A stretch of 64,000 bases of DNA from Bathynomus jamesi (Eukaryota > Arthropoda > Malacostraca > Isopoda > Cirolanidae). The DNA is taken from the NCBI GenBank assembly GCA_023014485.1, contig JAJOZX010005774.1, forward strand, positions 124,001 to 188,000. Direction: 5' to 3'. The notes under the pieces are model-generated. The model saw only the letters and a list, made by a program, of their open reading frames with translations. It did not search any database and was not told the DNA's origin. The first letter of the stretch is position 1, and each line of letters starts with the position of its first letter. The translations under genes and the position numbers were made by a program. Positions 33,415-44,723 of this stretch are shown in pieces.

Positions 33415-33610
33415 TCCCTCTCCCCCGAAACCCCTCACCCCCCCCTTTATGCAACTCTGGGGGGCTAACCCCCACTCCCATTGTTGCATAACCCCCTCCC
33501 CCATTACCCCAACTCTCTCCCACATTACTCCCACCCTTCCCCCACCCCCCTTTGTTTTGTTGGTTGAAACACCGTGGGTCAAACAGAAAAAACACTGTGG
33601 GTCAAACAGA
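33415..33610. repeat. C-rich tract with a 9-bp stem and a short direct repeat
   Basis: Strongly pyrimidine-rich on the plus strand. TTATGCAAC and GTTGCATAA pair across a spacer holding GGGGGGCTAACCCCC. At the right, two copies of CTGTGGGTCAAACAGAAA-type words (about 33570-33610) follow each other. The phrase ATTCTCCCTCTCCCCC also occurs beside the hairpin array at 38.2 kb, so the two tracts may be related. Confidence 0.6.
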
Positions 33611-33679
33611 AAGAGGAACAGGAAATGGTAGGAATTGTATGCGGTTTTTTTAATAGTTTAAGGATTATTCACCTGAAGG

Positions 33680-34290
33680 CGCATGGTTGTGTACTTTTGG
33701 AAATATTCCAGCTGTAATGTGGTACACCATTTACCAAAATGCAGCTGAAATTCCTTGTCAGTACCAGGAGCAGTGTGGTATGACTCCTCTAAAATGTACA
33801 AACAATTTGAACCTTGTCCACGAGTTCGACGAAACTGCGTTTACTGTGCTATTAAGAATTTACATGTCGTGATTACGCAAGAGGTGAATGCTCCGGTCAT
33901 TAGTGTATGGGCTGGAATTTGGTTTGGACACTTCATCGGACCATTCTTCTTTCATGACTCCGTCACTGCATGTAAACAGCTATCTTAAAAGCTGAATGAA
34001 GGAATCATTCCTACCATGACACTACAAATTAATTTAGATGAAATCTTTATGCAAGATGGGACTTTGACTCATTACGCTCACCGTAAGTGAGTCGATTGAA
34101 TGGCCAGTGTGCTCTCCGGATTTGACTCCGTGTGACTTCTTTTTATGGGGTACATAAACAGTGTGTATGCAACAAAACCTCTAACTCTTCCAGCACTCAA
34201 AGATACTATCATTGCCGCAAGTGGGGAGCTTGCCACTGGAGTTATGCCAACGAGTTTGCCGATCAGTACCAATGAAACTGCCTTCTTGAG
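33680..34290 (+). pseudogene. Mariner-family transposase relic
   Basis: Fragments in order: ISVWAGIWFGHFIGPFFF (33900-33955), NEGIIPTMTLQINLDEIFMQ followed by DGTLTHYAH (33995-34080, second catalytic aspartate), then directly SIEWPVCSPDLTPCDFFLWG (34090-34150, third aspartate) and YATKPLTLPALKDTIIAASG (34160-34220). About 25 residues are missing between the last two motifs, and several frameshifts are present. No inverted ends found. Confidence 0.8.
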
Positions 34291-34344
34291 GCAAAATAAT
34301 AATAATAGTAATACTTTCTAATTTTATATTCTTTACTTTATCTT

Positions 34345-34566
34345 CTATTAACCAGAGCCTGTGGCTCAGTGGATAACATCGTTTCCCCGTAAGCAACCCC
34401 CAACTTCGGTGAAGCCTGAGGTTGGGGGTTTAACTCCTGATGGTGCTGGTAATAATAATCACGGAGCTAGCGCAATGGGATGTAGTAGTTCGCCTGAGCG
34501 TTGTGCCAATTTCTTGCCCTCCACACTGATTATTATTATTATCATTATTATTATTATTATTATTAT
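34345..34566 (+). mobile_element. tRNA-type SINE with (ATT)n tail
   Basis: GCCTGTGGCTCAGTGGATAA is a good A-box region and GGGGGTTTAACTCC a B-box region about 60 bp later, followed by a non-tRNA body and a tail of about 50 bp (ATT)n. A different family from the dimeric SINE. An internal CAACCCCCAACTTCGG / GAGGTTGGGGGTT pairing replaces the usual anticodon arm. Confidence 0.7.
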
Positions 34567-35419
34567 TACATACTCTGCTACAAAAAAGATTGATAACAAT
34601 TGTAGGTCTGTGTATCGTTATGGTCATCTTGATGTCTGAAAAATAATTAAACAGCGATAAAGCCGTTGTTCATATTTTTTTTATCGATCATACTCAATGA
34701 CCCGTTCTATTTAGAGATGTTCACTGGGACAAACATCAAGCGTTCATCTTCCTTTCAGATATACCAACGTTTCGTAATTTGTTCTGCTGTTACACTGGCC
34801 AACAAAGTTTAACTTTTTTGTTTCTTCTATGAGGTTCTGTGTTCTTGATAGAATTTTCAACGCTGATTACGAATATGACCTTGGAATTTTTGTATCATGT
34901 ACGGTTCTTGAGAAAACTGGGAATTAAATTTTACCCAAAAGAATATTTAAAATGTACATGTTGTATTGTATAGGACGTGTTCTAACATTATATTCATCAT
35001 ACCTAAAATCTCTTTGTCGACAATTTGCGTTTATAGGCATTTTTCTTTTCTATTATTTCTATTATTATTTCTATTATCTATCGTTTATTTCTATTATCCA
35101 TCGTAATGTCTACCTCTCCCTTTTCTATTATTTCAAAGATTATTTCAATTTTCATTTGTAATGACGGAGTTAACTAAATGCAACATTATTTTATTTTCCA
35201 CAAATTCTATTTATATGTGACATTTTCCTATGTAAAAATAGAAATGAATCTCAAAGACTTTTGCCTGAAAAGCTGTCATGGTTCCCAACGGCATATTCAG
35301 ATAAGAATACTGTAATTGAACTACAAAAATAAACGTTAATCCCAACATTGTGTAAACTAGTATGGATGTAATGTATATTTTATGTAATGTGTTCTTTCTT
35401 AATAAAGAATTATTATTAT
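34567..35419. other. No gene recognised
   Basis: AT-rich, with repeated TTTCTATTATT words near 35045-35145 and an (AAT)n stretch at about 35405-35430 at the 3' end of the next pseudogene. Confidence 0.45.
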
Positions 35420-37000
35420 TATTATTATAGGCGATATTTGGGGCTTTTCTGATTAATGTCCAGCAGTAGTCAACCAGCATCGTTGGGTCCCACCTGCCTT
35501 GGTATCGTTTTTCCATTATGGAAATGTCCTGGTGAAATCTTTGCCAATTTTCGTCACTAATGTCATTAAGGATGGTCAGAAAAAAGTCCAAATGGGAGCG
35601 CATAGAATGTACTTTCAAGGACATATTGCACCCCATTAACCTAAACGCTTCAAACATCTCATTAACCAATTGCACGTAGTTCAGTGCTTTGTTCTTACCT
35701 AAGATGCTCTTGACGACTGTTTTAAAGGCTTCCCATGCAACCCTCTCGGTTCTGTCTAGGACTCCATCAAAACGGCTATCATTCATAATTTCTCTAATCT
35801 GCGAACCAACTAAAACACTTTCTTTTATGTTCGCCTCACTTATTCGCGGAAACTTCTGTTTTAAGTATCGAAATCCTTCACCTTCCTTCTTCATCGCTTT
35901 CATGAAGTTTTTAATTATTCCGAGTTTAATGTAAAGAGGTGGCAGCTATATCAGCTTGGGATCAACCAGCTGCTAATGTGCGATGCTCTTTTGCACAGAG
36001 CAAAGCTTGACGAAGTGGTCATTCCTTAATGGCATAATGAGAATCTCTAGCTCGACTATCCACTCACAAAAAAAGCAGCAGTACTTTGTATATCCCAGCT
36101 GATTCTTTCATATGAACAGCATGTCCGACGGGAATTGATGGATAAACGTTTCCATTATGTAACAGCGCAGCTTTCAGACTTAACTTGGATGAATCAATGA
36201 GCAGTCGCCATTCTTCTGGTTTATGTTCATGACTAAGTGCCATCATCAATCCGTTCACATCGTTAAAATAACATATTTCAGATCAAAGAAAAAAAATTGG
36301 TCAAATCGTTTTAACGGTTGCGGAACACAGAAATGTTAGTGTTTTTTGGCAACAGATTACCCCCTTGTAGCCTAGAACCTAGTAGCTCTGCTTAGCTCTT
36401 AGATAAGCTTAAGTTCCTGACGAGGTCCTTTAACTCATCTTGTGTAATTAAGTGAGGCTCTCTTGAATTAGGTTGTTGAACATCTGGACCCATGTCTTGT
36501 TCCAATTCCATAGGCTCGTCTACGATAGTTTCATCATCTTAGGTCCACGTTTCTGTCCGCTCTGGTATAGGAAGACTTTCACCGTGTGGCACCAGTCTTA
36601 TTGCCGATGTAAGATTTGAATATTCAATCGATTTTATGCTTTTAGAAGAAAGTTCAGAAGCATTCGTCTGTGACGTGATCTCTCTGCTCTCTCCAAACCA
36701 CAGGGACAGGAAATGGCATGGAGCGGCGAATACCTTTTAGCCATGCCCTGATATTTACTGCGCAAGATGTGCAACAACTATGAGGAGCCCAGCTTTTGTC
36801 TTGGTCCCCTATTTTACATACGAAATAGAGTTCGTATACTTTTTTAATGAAAGGAGTGATATTCTTCTTTTGAGATTTCAGGGTGAACTCACCGCATACG
36901 TTAACAGAAAGTATCTGAGTTGTTAACACATTTGCGAGATATAATGGCTTTATAGAGATTTTGACACACAACAGCGTTGAATGATAACCAACAAACAACT
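35420..37000 (-). pseudogene. Multicopy arthropod protein of unknown function, broken
   Basis: Read on the minus strand from about 36998: a cysteine-containing N-terminal part (VYELYFVCKIGDQDKSWAPH, CCTSCAVN, MPFPVPVVWREQRDHV), a linker with SAIRLVPHGESLPIPE, then LIDSSKLSLKAALLHNGNVY (about 36190) and HAVHMKES. Next come PPLYIKLGIIKNFMKAMKKE (about 35930), VHSMRSHLDFFLTILNDIS and the characteristic ERFHQD-like RFHQDISIMEKRYQGRWD (about 35500), ending near YCWTLIRKAPNIAY. I recall this order from a repeated arthropod gene family of unknown role. About 70-80 residues are missing near 36080 and there are stops and frameshifts. Confidence 0.75.
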
Positions 37001-38121
37001 ATCGACAGTGTTTTTTCAGACAACGCAGTGCAGCGGTCACTATTGCATCATCCTACTAGCATGGTTGCCAGATTGCGAGACTTTGGCGCCCAATGAATTT
37101 TAATTTTTAAACACCTCAAAAACTGAAAAGTAATAAATCTAATGATATTTTCTTTTGCAATTGGAATATTACGGTAAAGCTGCTATTTAAAAAAAGTTAC
37201 AAATACTCAAGCTGACAATAATGAAATAAAGGAATAAAAATTTCTCGAAAACCGTGCGTGATATAGAAATTTCAAGATCATTTCTATAATCAGCGTTAAA
37301 AAATCTATAGGAATCACATAGTCTCGTTGAGGAAACAAAATCCTTGTTGACCAATGAAATTAATTTGTATAAAATGGGTTTTTTTAAGGAATTTTTAGAA
37401 CTGCACATTTTATAGGCCACAGATAGATGAAAAATAACTTCTGCACTATCCAGTATCCTACTCACTCATCAGTGCTATTCACTTATCAATCCTACTCACT
37501 CACATATGTGTTTTCAATAAAAAAAAAATTGTGAACATAAATTTTAAACTTTTATTCTTTAGTTTATAAATATGGGCTAACATACCTTAAATTAAACTTT
37601 AGAGCAGGTGGCAATATGTCTGTGAGATTCTTTTCATATGCACGGCGGCGACTATATGATACGTTATTGCTGGAATAATATTCTGCATATCAACTGGAAA
37701 GAGCTGATTTAACTTTAATTTATGATAACTGCTCTGTTTGTGATTTAGTAAAGCATACAAAATACATCTTTGAACTGCACACGTTTACCAACAGAAGTGC
37801 ACAATTTTTTTTTAGAACTGCACATTCTGTGTCGAACTGCACGTTAAAAAAAAAACTGGTATAAAATCTTTTCACATTTTTACTTGCATGCTGGGTATTT
37901 TCCTTTGTTTTTATAACATTTAGCAAGTATTTTATACCTGAAATATACGATACAATAAGCTGAAAGTAGTTATTAAGCTCATGCCGTAACCTGAAGGTCT
38001 AAGTTTAATTAAAAGAAAACTTACTTCATATATTTAAATTTTACATTCAGATTAAATTTCAATCTCAATTTCAATCTTTCTCGGTAAAAAAAATCTTACA
38101 AGACTAAAATTATTACAAGCA
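37001..38121. other. No gene recognised
   Basis: AT-rich. Short related phrases AGAACTGCACATT at about 37395 and 37813 suggest some internal duplication, but no coding motif or transposon end was identified. Confidence 0.4.
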
Positions 38122-38217
38122 GAGCCTTCGGCTCACTGCCCTACGGGAACTGTTTGTGCTTCGCAAACTCGCCTACGGCGAGGGCACCTTCGGTGCCTGG
38201 GTTACCCCTTTGGGGGT
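38122..38217. repeat. Array of six short hairpins
   Basis: Six stem-loops follow almost without gaps: GAGCCTTCGGCTC (38122), CCCTACGGG (38139), GTTTGTGCTTCGCAAAC (38152), CTCGCCTACGGCGAG (38168), GGCACCTTCGGTGCC (38183) and ACCCCTTTGGGGGT (38204). Several loops are TTCG or CTACGG. The GC content is far above the surroundings, and a C-rich tract follows to about 38300. Origin unknown. Confidence 0.9.
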
Positions 38218-39065
38218 GAGGTCATTCTCCCTCTTCCCCAAAACCCCCTCATCCCCCACTCCTCCCCCACTACACCCACCCCTCTCCCCCATTAACCCTC
38301 ATTAGTATGGCCCATGCACAAGGATGACACGCAAAATCGTGAAGCGTTCCACATTTTTTATTCCGCTGCTAGCCACCTTACTGTTAAGATCGTGCATTTC
38401 TGTATATATAAAAAAATCTTTCCATCTAGATATTGGTGTTTAATAATACTAAGTTGTGAGATCAATATTTATTTCTTAGTTGATAATATAAATGCTATTT
38501 ACAAAATACACGTGCGTGGTGTGCTTGTTTCATTATACTGGAGATCCTGTATTTATGTCAATGTTTCTAAAGCTGGGGATAGTGTTTGCAAATTTTGTAA
38601 CTTAAAGTTATATACTGATGTAAATTTTCAAGAGTTAAAGAATGAAATTTCTAAGAATTTTAAGAAATAATTCAATTTAAAATTTTAAGGTAGTTTAATT
38701 AAAACAATTAATGTTGATGTGCAAAAAAGTCTTTGTGTACTTAATAAAAATGTTTCAAATGTTGAGGATAACTTAAAAGGAGTTGAACTCAATAATTCTT
38801 CGAATTCCGTGGAAAAATTAAACGATTAGCTCAAACAAGTTGAAGATAATGCACAGAAAATTGATACGAAGTTTGATGGGATTGTCAACAGCGCTGGACT
38901 GGGCTCCCACTTTAGTGACCAAAATTTTTTTAAAAATTGCCTTGCCTTTCAACCACTTTTTGTTAACAAAAACAAAATTTTTCTTGCTGTCAATTTATTC
39001 AACCAAACCGTATATCTTTAGCTTATCAACCATGAATTAAGATTAGGGTAGGGTATCATCTAGGC

Positions 39066-39436
39066 CAGTGGTTCCCAACCTTTTCACCACAAAGGACCCC
39101 TTTTATTTTTATTTTTTTCCCATGGACCCCATGTTTTTGAAAGATTCCGTCTACCAAACAAACTGTTTTTATTAACTAATAATTAACTCGTTTTCCCATT
39201 TTTCACTATCAAATAAAGGACATATAAGAGAGTATGCAATTAAAATAAAGCGTATTAAAAAAAGTATTAATAATTCCAGCCAAGAGTAAGGAAACGAAAT
39301 TTTAGCCTAAGCGCCCTTATCGTGGGTAAATGTACGATTTCCATTGGAGTCTCTCGAAATATTGAAAGCTCACGGACCCCCAGTACTACCTTCGCGGACC
39401 CATAGGGGTCCGGGGACCCCAGGTTGGGAACCACTG
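39066..39436. mobile_element. 371-bp hAT MITE nested in the hAT
   Basis: Ends CAGTGGTTCCCAACCTTTT and, inverted, CAGTGGTTCCCAACCTGGGG. These closely resemble ends of widespread hAT-type MITEs. Flanks ATCTAGGC and AGCTAGGC match at seven of eight positions. Confidence 0.92.
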
Positions 39437-39443
39437 AGCTAGG

Positions 39444-39482
39444 CTATAACTAACTGTACCAAGGTGGTACAGTTAGTTATAG
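39444..39482. repeat. Perfect 18-bp hairpin
   Basis: CTATAACTAACTGTACCA is followed after three bases by its exact complement. It directly abuts the right end of the MITE. Confidence 0.9.
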
Positions 39483-39659
39483 ACTAGACTTCGTCCTGGA
39501 CCGGACATGCTCGCATTCTCTTGTTTGTTATATAGATCAAAAAATCGGTTTCTATATTGTTATTTTACCCCTCATTTATTGATTTTTTAGTTTAAGTGTC
39601 CCAACGAGGCTCACCTGCATGGCTAATTCCCCCTCCCTCTGAAATGGCAAGGCCTTCTA

Positions 39660-40449
39660 ATGGGGCCTAGTCCGTCACTGATTGTCACTTACATTCAATC
39701 GAATAGAAGTAGTTTAAATGTTGATAATTTTATATTAATTAGAAAGGGTGTTAAGGCAAAGGCGTCAAGTTTTCAGCTGGATTGTCAAAATCCATTAAGT
39801 TCACTAGAATTTACAGAAAATGAAAACGAGACGGTGTTCTTAGGTTCATCCATTGTTAGACATATGAATAAAGAATGATGTTTAAAAAAATAGAGTAAAA
39901 CGAAAGCGAATTTGCATGCTAGGCGCTAAAATAGATAGAATTGAACAGGAAGTAAAGAATTTAAAGTTAGAAACTGCAAATTCGCTGTTAATCCACACAT
40001 TGGAGGGAACGATTTGTATAATTTCACTAGCTGATCAGAAGATTTGTTAGTTAAATATCGAAGTTTGATTAAATCTTTGAAAGATAAGTCGAATAATGTA
40101 TGATTTCTGGAATTCTTCTGAGAATTTATGAAAGTAATAGACTGTTAAGTAAAGCAATTTACTTAATGCTAAATTTGAAACGATGTGTGTCCTTGAAGGA
40201 GTAGAGTTTAACTTTTGGGCAAATTTTAACTCGGCGGATTTGTTCATTCAAGATGGCGTTCACTTGAACGAAATAGTTAATTCGGGACTTGGGAGATTGA
40301 TTGATCAAAAAGTGGGAAAGATTTACTTGGAACGAAACCAAGATGAAATAGTCCTTTCTCGTTTAGGAAATGCACTTCGTCTGCTTCAGGGAAACTGTAC
40401 TCTCTCAAACCGTCGAAGCACTGTGCAGAAGTCGAAAAGAGGGCCTTAA
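39660..40449 (+). pseudogene. LINE ORF part with SGNH-hydrolase-like motifs
   Basis: VFLGSSIVRHMNKE (about 39830) resembles the nucleophile block of esterase domains found in some CR1-like LINE proteins. A GAKIDRIEQEV and LLIHTLEGT region follows (39905-40015, out of frame), and SADLFIQDGVHLNEIVNSGL (about 40230-40290) resembles the D-x-x-H block. Several stops lie between. Family assignment is from motif order only. Confidence 0.6.
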
Positions 40450-40469
40450 AAATACAAGGTTATATTAAA

Positions 40470-41304
40470 AGACAGCTTTAATTTAGAACCAAGGAGATTG
40501 TAATGTTTATTTATAATTCACTAGTTAGACCCCAACTCGAGGATTATGTATAGCTTTGGCCTTCGTTCCATAGGAAGGATATAGAAAAGTTTGAAAGGAT
40601 ACAAGCAAGGGCCATAAAAGTGATCCTTCAATGAGACTACAAAACTACCACCGAAAATTAGAACGCTGAAAACTGTTTACCTGAGAGATCAGGAGGTTGC
40701 GCGACCAGCTTATTCACGTTTTCAAGATGCTCAATGGAATAGACAGGGTAAACAGTACTACAGGAAATTATTCTCATTTTAAACTTCAAACTTCAAAAAC
40801 TTTATTCAAAAAGAATACAAGTAAGAGAGTTTTACAATTTTTAGATATTTGTTATGACATTAATACATATATTCACAGTACCCTCATCTGAATATGCCTT
40901 TGGAAGCATGGAGGCTTTTTAGGCAAAATTAGTAGGAGTTAGCTTATTTATTACATAAAAGTAGTGAAAGTGGCAAGTAATAGTAATAGAGACAACAAAA
41001 AATAATAATAATCGCAATAAGAATTATTATTATAATAAATACAATATAAAGTTTACAAAATGTTACATGATTTTAAATTAAATGAGTTATTGTATATTGA
41101 GAATATTGTATATTTAGTATATTTCATACCAATCCGAATGTTTTAAATTGGAACTTAAAACATTTAATACCTCCATTTGTGATCATTTCTCCTATAAAAT
41201 AATTAATATTTGGAACCAACTTCCCTCGGATGTTGTTTCAAGCCAAGATGTAAACATGCTTAAAAATAGACTAGACAAACTTCTGAATACACTCGGGGTT
41301 TAGG
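40470..41304 (+). pseudogene. LINE reverse transcriptase C-terminal remnants
   Basis: MFIYNSLVRPQLEDYV and FHRKDIEKFERIQARAIKVI (40500-40620) are typical of the region after the RT palm in LINE proteins. RDQLIHVFKMLNGIDRVNST (40697-40760) follows. After an interruption, IINIWNQLPSDVVSSQDVNM and KNRLDKLLNTLGV (41195-41300) form the usual LINE C-terminal motif, ending in a stop at 41301. Confidence 0.75.
40787..41125 (-). mobile_element. Possible 3' end of another LINE inserted in the first
   Basis: On the minus strand the segment ends AATAAAGTTTTTGAAG then TTTGAAGTTT, i.e. a short repeated tail of the kind used by CR1-like elements, with a polyadenylation-like AATAAA. It separates two parts of the host LINE's C-terminal frame. 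No coding remains, so the call rests on position and tail only. Confidence 0.35.
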
Positions 41305-41689
41305 ACTGTCCTCGCATATAATATAATTTATGAAAATATTTTTATAACGTAACCCTGCGGAGTTTGTTTAAACAACATCTCCTGCACTTAATTCCCCCCA
41401 ATTTTAGAGAGACTATCTGGTTGATTGTACCCCTCATAGCATGATCATCCATCAAGCAACTCATTTTTTTTTATCACTTGCCTCAGAAACACCTCCAAGT
41501 GGGAAGCTCTTGAATCAGCTGTAGCAACAGTGGGTGATCACCCACGAAAAATTTCATTCTTCATAAGGGACAAGTAAACGGGCATAGATACAGGGACCTC
41601 CACTGATTTTCCTCGCCGAAAAGAGATTTTCTCTATTCTCATGATGGCACAACACCGTGAAGTACGAACGACTCAGTATATCACTTTTT
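41305..41689. other. No gene recognised
   Basis: Non-coding spacer between two LINE relics. No structure seen apart from a T-run at about 41465. Confidence 0.4.
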
Positions 41690-41932
41690 TATGTAGGAAG
41701 GAGAGGGCCAAGGGCAAGAACCCGCAAAAGTGACCACTCCGCAGAAGAAAGAGGAGAGTTAAGAACAAGGTCTCCAAGGCTGAATGATGCCATCTTTTCT
41801 TTTTTAATATAAATTTTTAAAAGATTGTGTAATGTGTAAAAAGCGTGTATGTGTATTGAGGAATAAGAGGGATAAGTGTGCGTTTGAGAATATGCGAGAA
41901 TGCTCACAAGGTAGATGAGAAACGGAAAAAGA

Positions 41933-43074
41933 TCAGCTAAGGAGGACAGTGACAGGAGAAATAGGAGTTCCAGCACTCCCTGTCTCCTGCCTCCTGCCGA
42001 GGCATGCAGTTAGAGCGTTCAGAAGAGCAATGTCCTTTATAATATGGATAGTAAGTGAGGCAACATTGCGGCGAAGAGAGGGAGATTGAAGACAATCAGT
42101 AAGAGGCGGGAAATTGATGAGACGAAAAGCCTTTGATTCAACACAATCAAGTACGGCTGTGTGGGTTGAACCACCCAACACATGAGAAGCATCCTCCATA
42201 CAGGGGCGAACAAGACCCCTGTACAGAGACAGCAACTGAGTGGGGGTGAAGAAACCGCGGAGGCGGTACAGCACACCTAACCTCTTAGAAGCTGTTTTAG
42301 AAAGAGAGTATATGTGATATTTCCAGGAAAGATCACGAGAAAAGGAAACGCCAACAATGTTAAGAGAAGAGGAAGGATTCAGTTGTGTGTTGTTGAAGGT
42401 AAGGGGATAGTTGTGTAGGGGATTGTGACGAATAGACAGATAGAGAAACTGAGTTTTTGAGGCATTGAAAGCTACAAGGTTTTCTCTGCCCCAATCAGAT
42501 AGAACAAAAAGATCAAAGGTCAGGTGTCCCATAGCCGTCCTACGCGAATTATGAAGTGACTGCTGTGTGGGACGCTTTGGGAAGTGGGTGGAGAAGTGAA
42601 GAGTGGAATCATCGGCACAGGAGGGAATAGGACAGGAAGTGCAAATTAAAAGATCATTAATAAATAAAAGGAAAAGAGTGGGTGAATGACAGAACCCTGA
42701 GGAACAACACTGTTAATAGCTTTAGGGGAAGAACAGTGGCCATCTACAACGCCAGCTATAGATCGGCCAGAAAGGAAATTAGAGATGAAGGAACAGATAG
42801 AAGGATAGAAAGCGAAGGAGGGCAGTTTCGAAATTAAAGATTTGTGACAGACACAATCAGAAGCTTTTGATATGTCTAGCGTAATAGCAAAAGTTTCACC
42901 GAAATCACGAAAGGAGGATGGCCAAGAGTCAGAGATATATGCAAGAAGATCGCCAGTAGAGCGTCCCTTGCGGAATCCATACTGAAGATCTGAAAGAAAA
43001 TTGTGAGAAGAAAGGTGTTTAAGAATCTTCCTATTAAGGATAGATTCAAAAACTTTGGAAAGGCAAGAAATCAA
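41933..43074 (-). pseudogene. LINE reverse transcriptase
   Basis: Motifs: SCLSKVFESILNRKILKHL, QYGFRKGRSTGDLLAYI, AITLDISKASDCVCHKSLIS (palm motif A, D present but F/Y-D-K context altered to ASDCV), SVVPQGSVIHPLFSF, then after a frameshift CADDSTLH (about 42600; usual YADD with Y replaced by C). After another, FNASKTQFLYLSI and LNIVGVSFSRDLSWKYHI follow, ending at 41933. Damage is light compared with the neighbours. Confidence 0.88.
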
Positions 43075-43599
43075 AGCAATTGGACGATAGTTGGAGGGTT
43101 GAGAGCGGTCACCCTTCTTTGGGACACTATGGGACAGGGTGAATGAAAGCGAACTTCCAGCAGGAAGGAAAAGTACCAGATGAGAGACAGACGAAAGAGT
43201 TTGCCTAGGGCAGGGTGTCAGTACAGAAGCACAGTTCTTAAGAACAACAGGAGGAACACCATCAGGACTCTATGCCTACCTAAAGTTGAGCCCAGATGGG
43301 GCAGAAAAAATATCTTTAGAAGAGATTCACATTTCAGTCATAATAAAGTCAGAGGAGGGAGGAGATGGAGGAACAGCACTGAAATCGTCCAGAGTTGAAT
43401 TGTAAGCCAAAGTTTGAGCGAAGAGTTCAGCTTTGTCAGGAGAAGAGACGGCAACTGTACCGTCGGAATGGAAAAAAGAAGGAAAAAAAGAGGAAGTAAA
43501 GTTGTTGAAGAGGTTCTTAGCTAGATGCCAGAAAGAGCGAGAAGAATTAGAATTGGATAGATTTTCACATTTTAGTCTGCTGAAGGAATTTTTGGCGAG

Positions 43600-44723
43600 T
43601 CAAAGAACAGATTTTGCACGATTCCGGGCAGAAATATAAGCTGAGTGAGAGTCAGGATTTGGATGGCGACGGTGCCTGCTGAAAGCCTCCTCTCTGGTGC
43701 GGATAGCATTAGAACAAGTAAAGTTAAACCAAGGTTTTTTTGCATTAGTAGTAGGAATAGAATATGGAATGTACGCCTCCATGCCCGAGAGAATCACCTC
43801 TGCGATGCGCTCAGCACACCCAGAAGGGCCCCGGCCACGGAAGCAGCAATCATTCACAGAAGTACTGCCAATCAACTCAAAGAAGTACTGCCTAAGGGCC
43901 TCCTAATCAGCGGCGCCGAAGTGCCAAAGTCCGAATTGGAACGATTCCCCGAACGGAGAAAAAAGTTTCACAGAGTAAGAAGAAGGATGAGAGGTAAGAA
44001 ATAAATCCAGAATATTGGGCCTATCTCCAAGGCGATCGGGGATACAAGTAGGGTGCTATACAATCTGCTCTTGGCCATTTAGGACAGAAAAGTTGTAAGC
44101 TAGTTCACCAGGGATGTCAATGAAATGGGAGGAAAGCTAAAGGTGGTGGTGAACAGTGAAATATCCTAAAATGGAGATTTCAGCAAAGGGCCTCCTAAAA
44201 GAAAAAGAATGTATTCCATTTTGGAAGTGGGGTAGTCAAAGAATTTTGGTTAGTCAGTAGAATTAGAAGAAAGGTAAACAGTACAGATGTATTTAGTTTG
44301 AGGTTGGCATTTAAGCCGTAGCCAGAAGGTATAGAATTCGGAAGATTCGAGTTCAGGTATACGAAAATAAGTTAGGTCATTGCGTACATATACGCAACAT
44401 CCACCTTTGGAGTGAAAATGAGTATAGAAAAAGTAAGAGGGTACAGAAAAGGGTTTGCTGTCAGTCGTCCCAGACACCTGAGTTTCAGTGAGGAAAAGAA
44501 GATGAGGTTTAGAGGAGGAGAGGTGGTGTTCAACAGATTGAAAATTTGAGAAAAGGCCACGAACATTACAAAAGTTTAAGAAAAGTGACTCAGACAGAGG
44601 TCCAGAACATCTCGAATGGGCGGTAGCAGTTCCAGCCCCTCTGCCCGTGTCTGCATTTCTGGTATCGGCAGGGTGGGGGAGCCAGAAGTGGGGACATTTT
44701 TGTCCCCTCCCCAGAAGACACAA
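43600..44723 (-). pseudogene. LINE apurinic endonuclease-like domain and linker
   Basis: Between 44723 and 44250: NFCNVRGLFSNFQSVEHHLS, LLFLTETQVSG (catalytic glutamate block) and GGCCVYVRNDL. The second half of the endonuclease (normally with D-N and SDH motifs) is not cleanly readable between 44250 and 43880. A linker at 43875-43600 (KKPWFNFTCSNAIRTREEAF) precedes the RT. Confidence 0.75.

Larger units (their letters stand above)
38889..39680. mobile_element. Non-autonomous hAT element in the LINE
   Basis: 792 bp with ends CAGCGCTGGACTGGGC (left) and, inverted, CAGTGACGGACTAGGCCCC (right). Flanking octamers ATTGTCAA (38881-38888) and ATTGTCAC (39681-39688) agree at seven of eight. TTGCCTTGCC-type words lie inside both ends. 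Non-coding. Contains a nested MITE. Confidence 0.85.
38314..41304 (+). mobile_element. Non-LTR retrotransposon relic with SGNH-esterase-like ORF
   Basis: A scrambled plus-strand LINE. At 38560-38670 there is CKFCNLKLYTDVNFQELK with a coiled-coil-like continuation to about 38880. An SGNH-like block (39820-40320) and the C-terminal RT-associated region (40500-40750 and 41130-41304) follow. It is interrupted by a hAT (38889-39680) and by an unrelated AT-rich segment (about 40790-41125). Target-duplication evidence at the hAT (ATTGTCAA / ATTGTCAC) supports one original element. Confidence 0.65.
41690..44723 (-). mobile_element. Non-LTR retrotransposon relic (endonuclease and RT), minus strand
   Basis: Three kilobases with the usual order on the minus strand: an endonuclease part (44723-44250), a linker region (43875-43600), RT fingers and palm (43074-42550), and thumb plus C-terminus (42532-41933). 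The 5' end abuts another LINE fragment at 44724. A Jockey/I-type affiliation is plausible from domain order, but the clade cannot be settled by eye. Confidence 0.85.
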
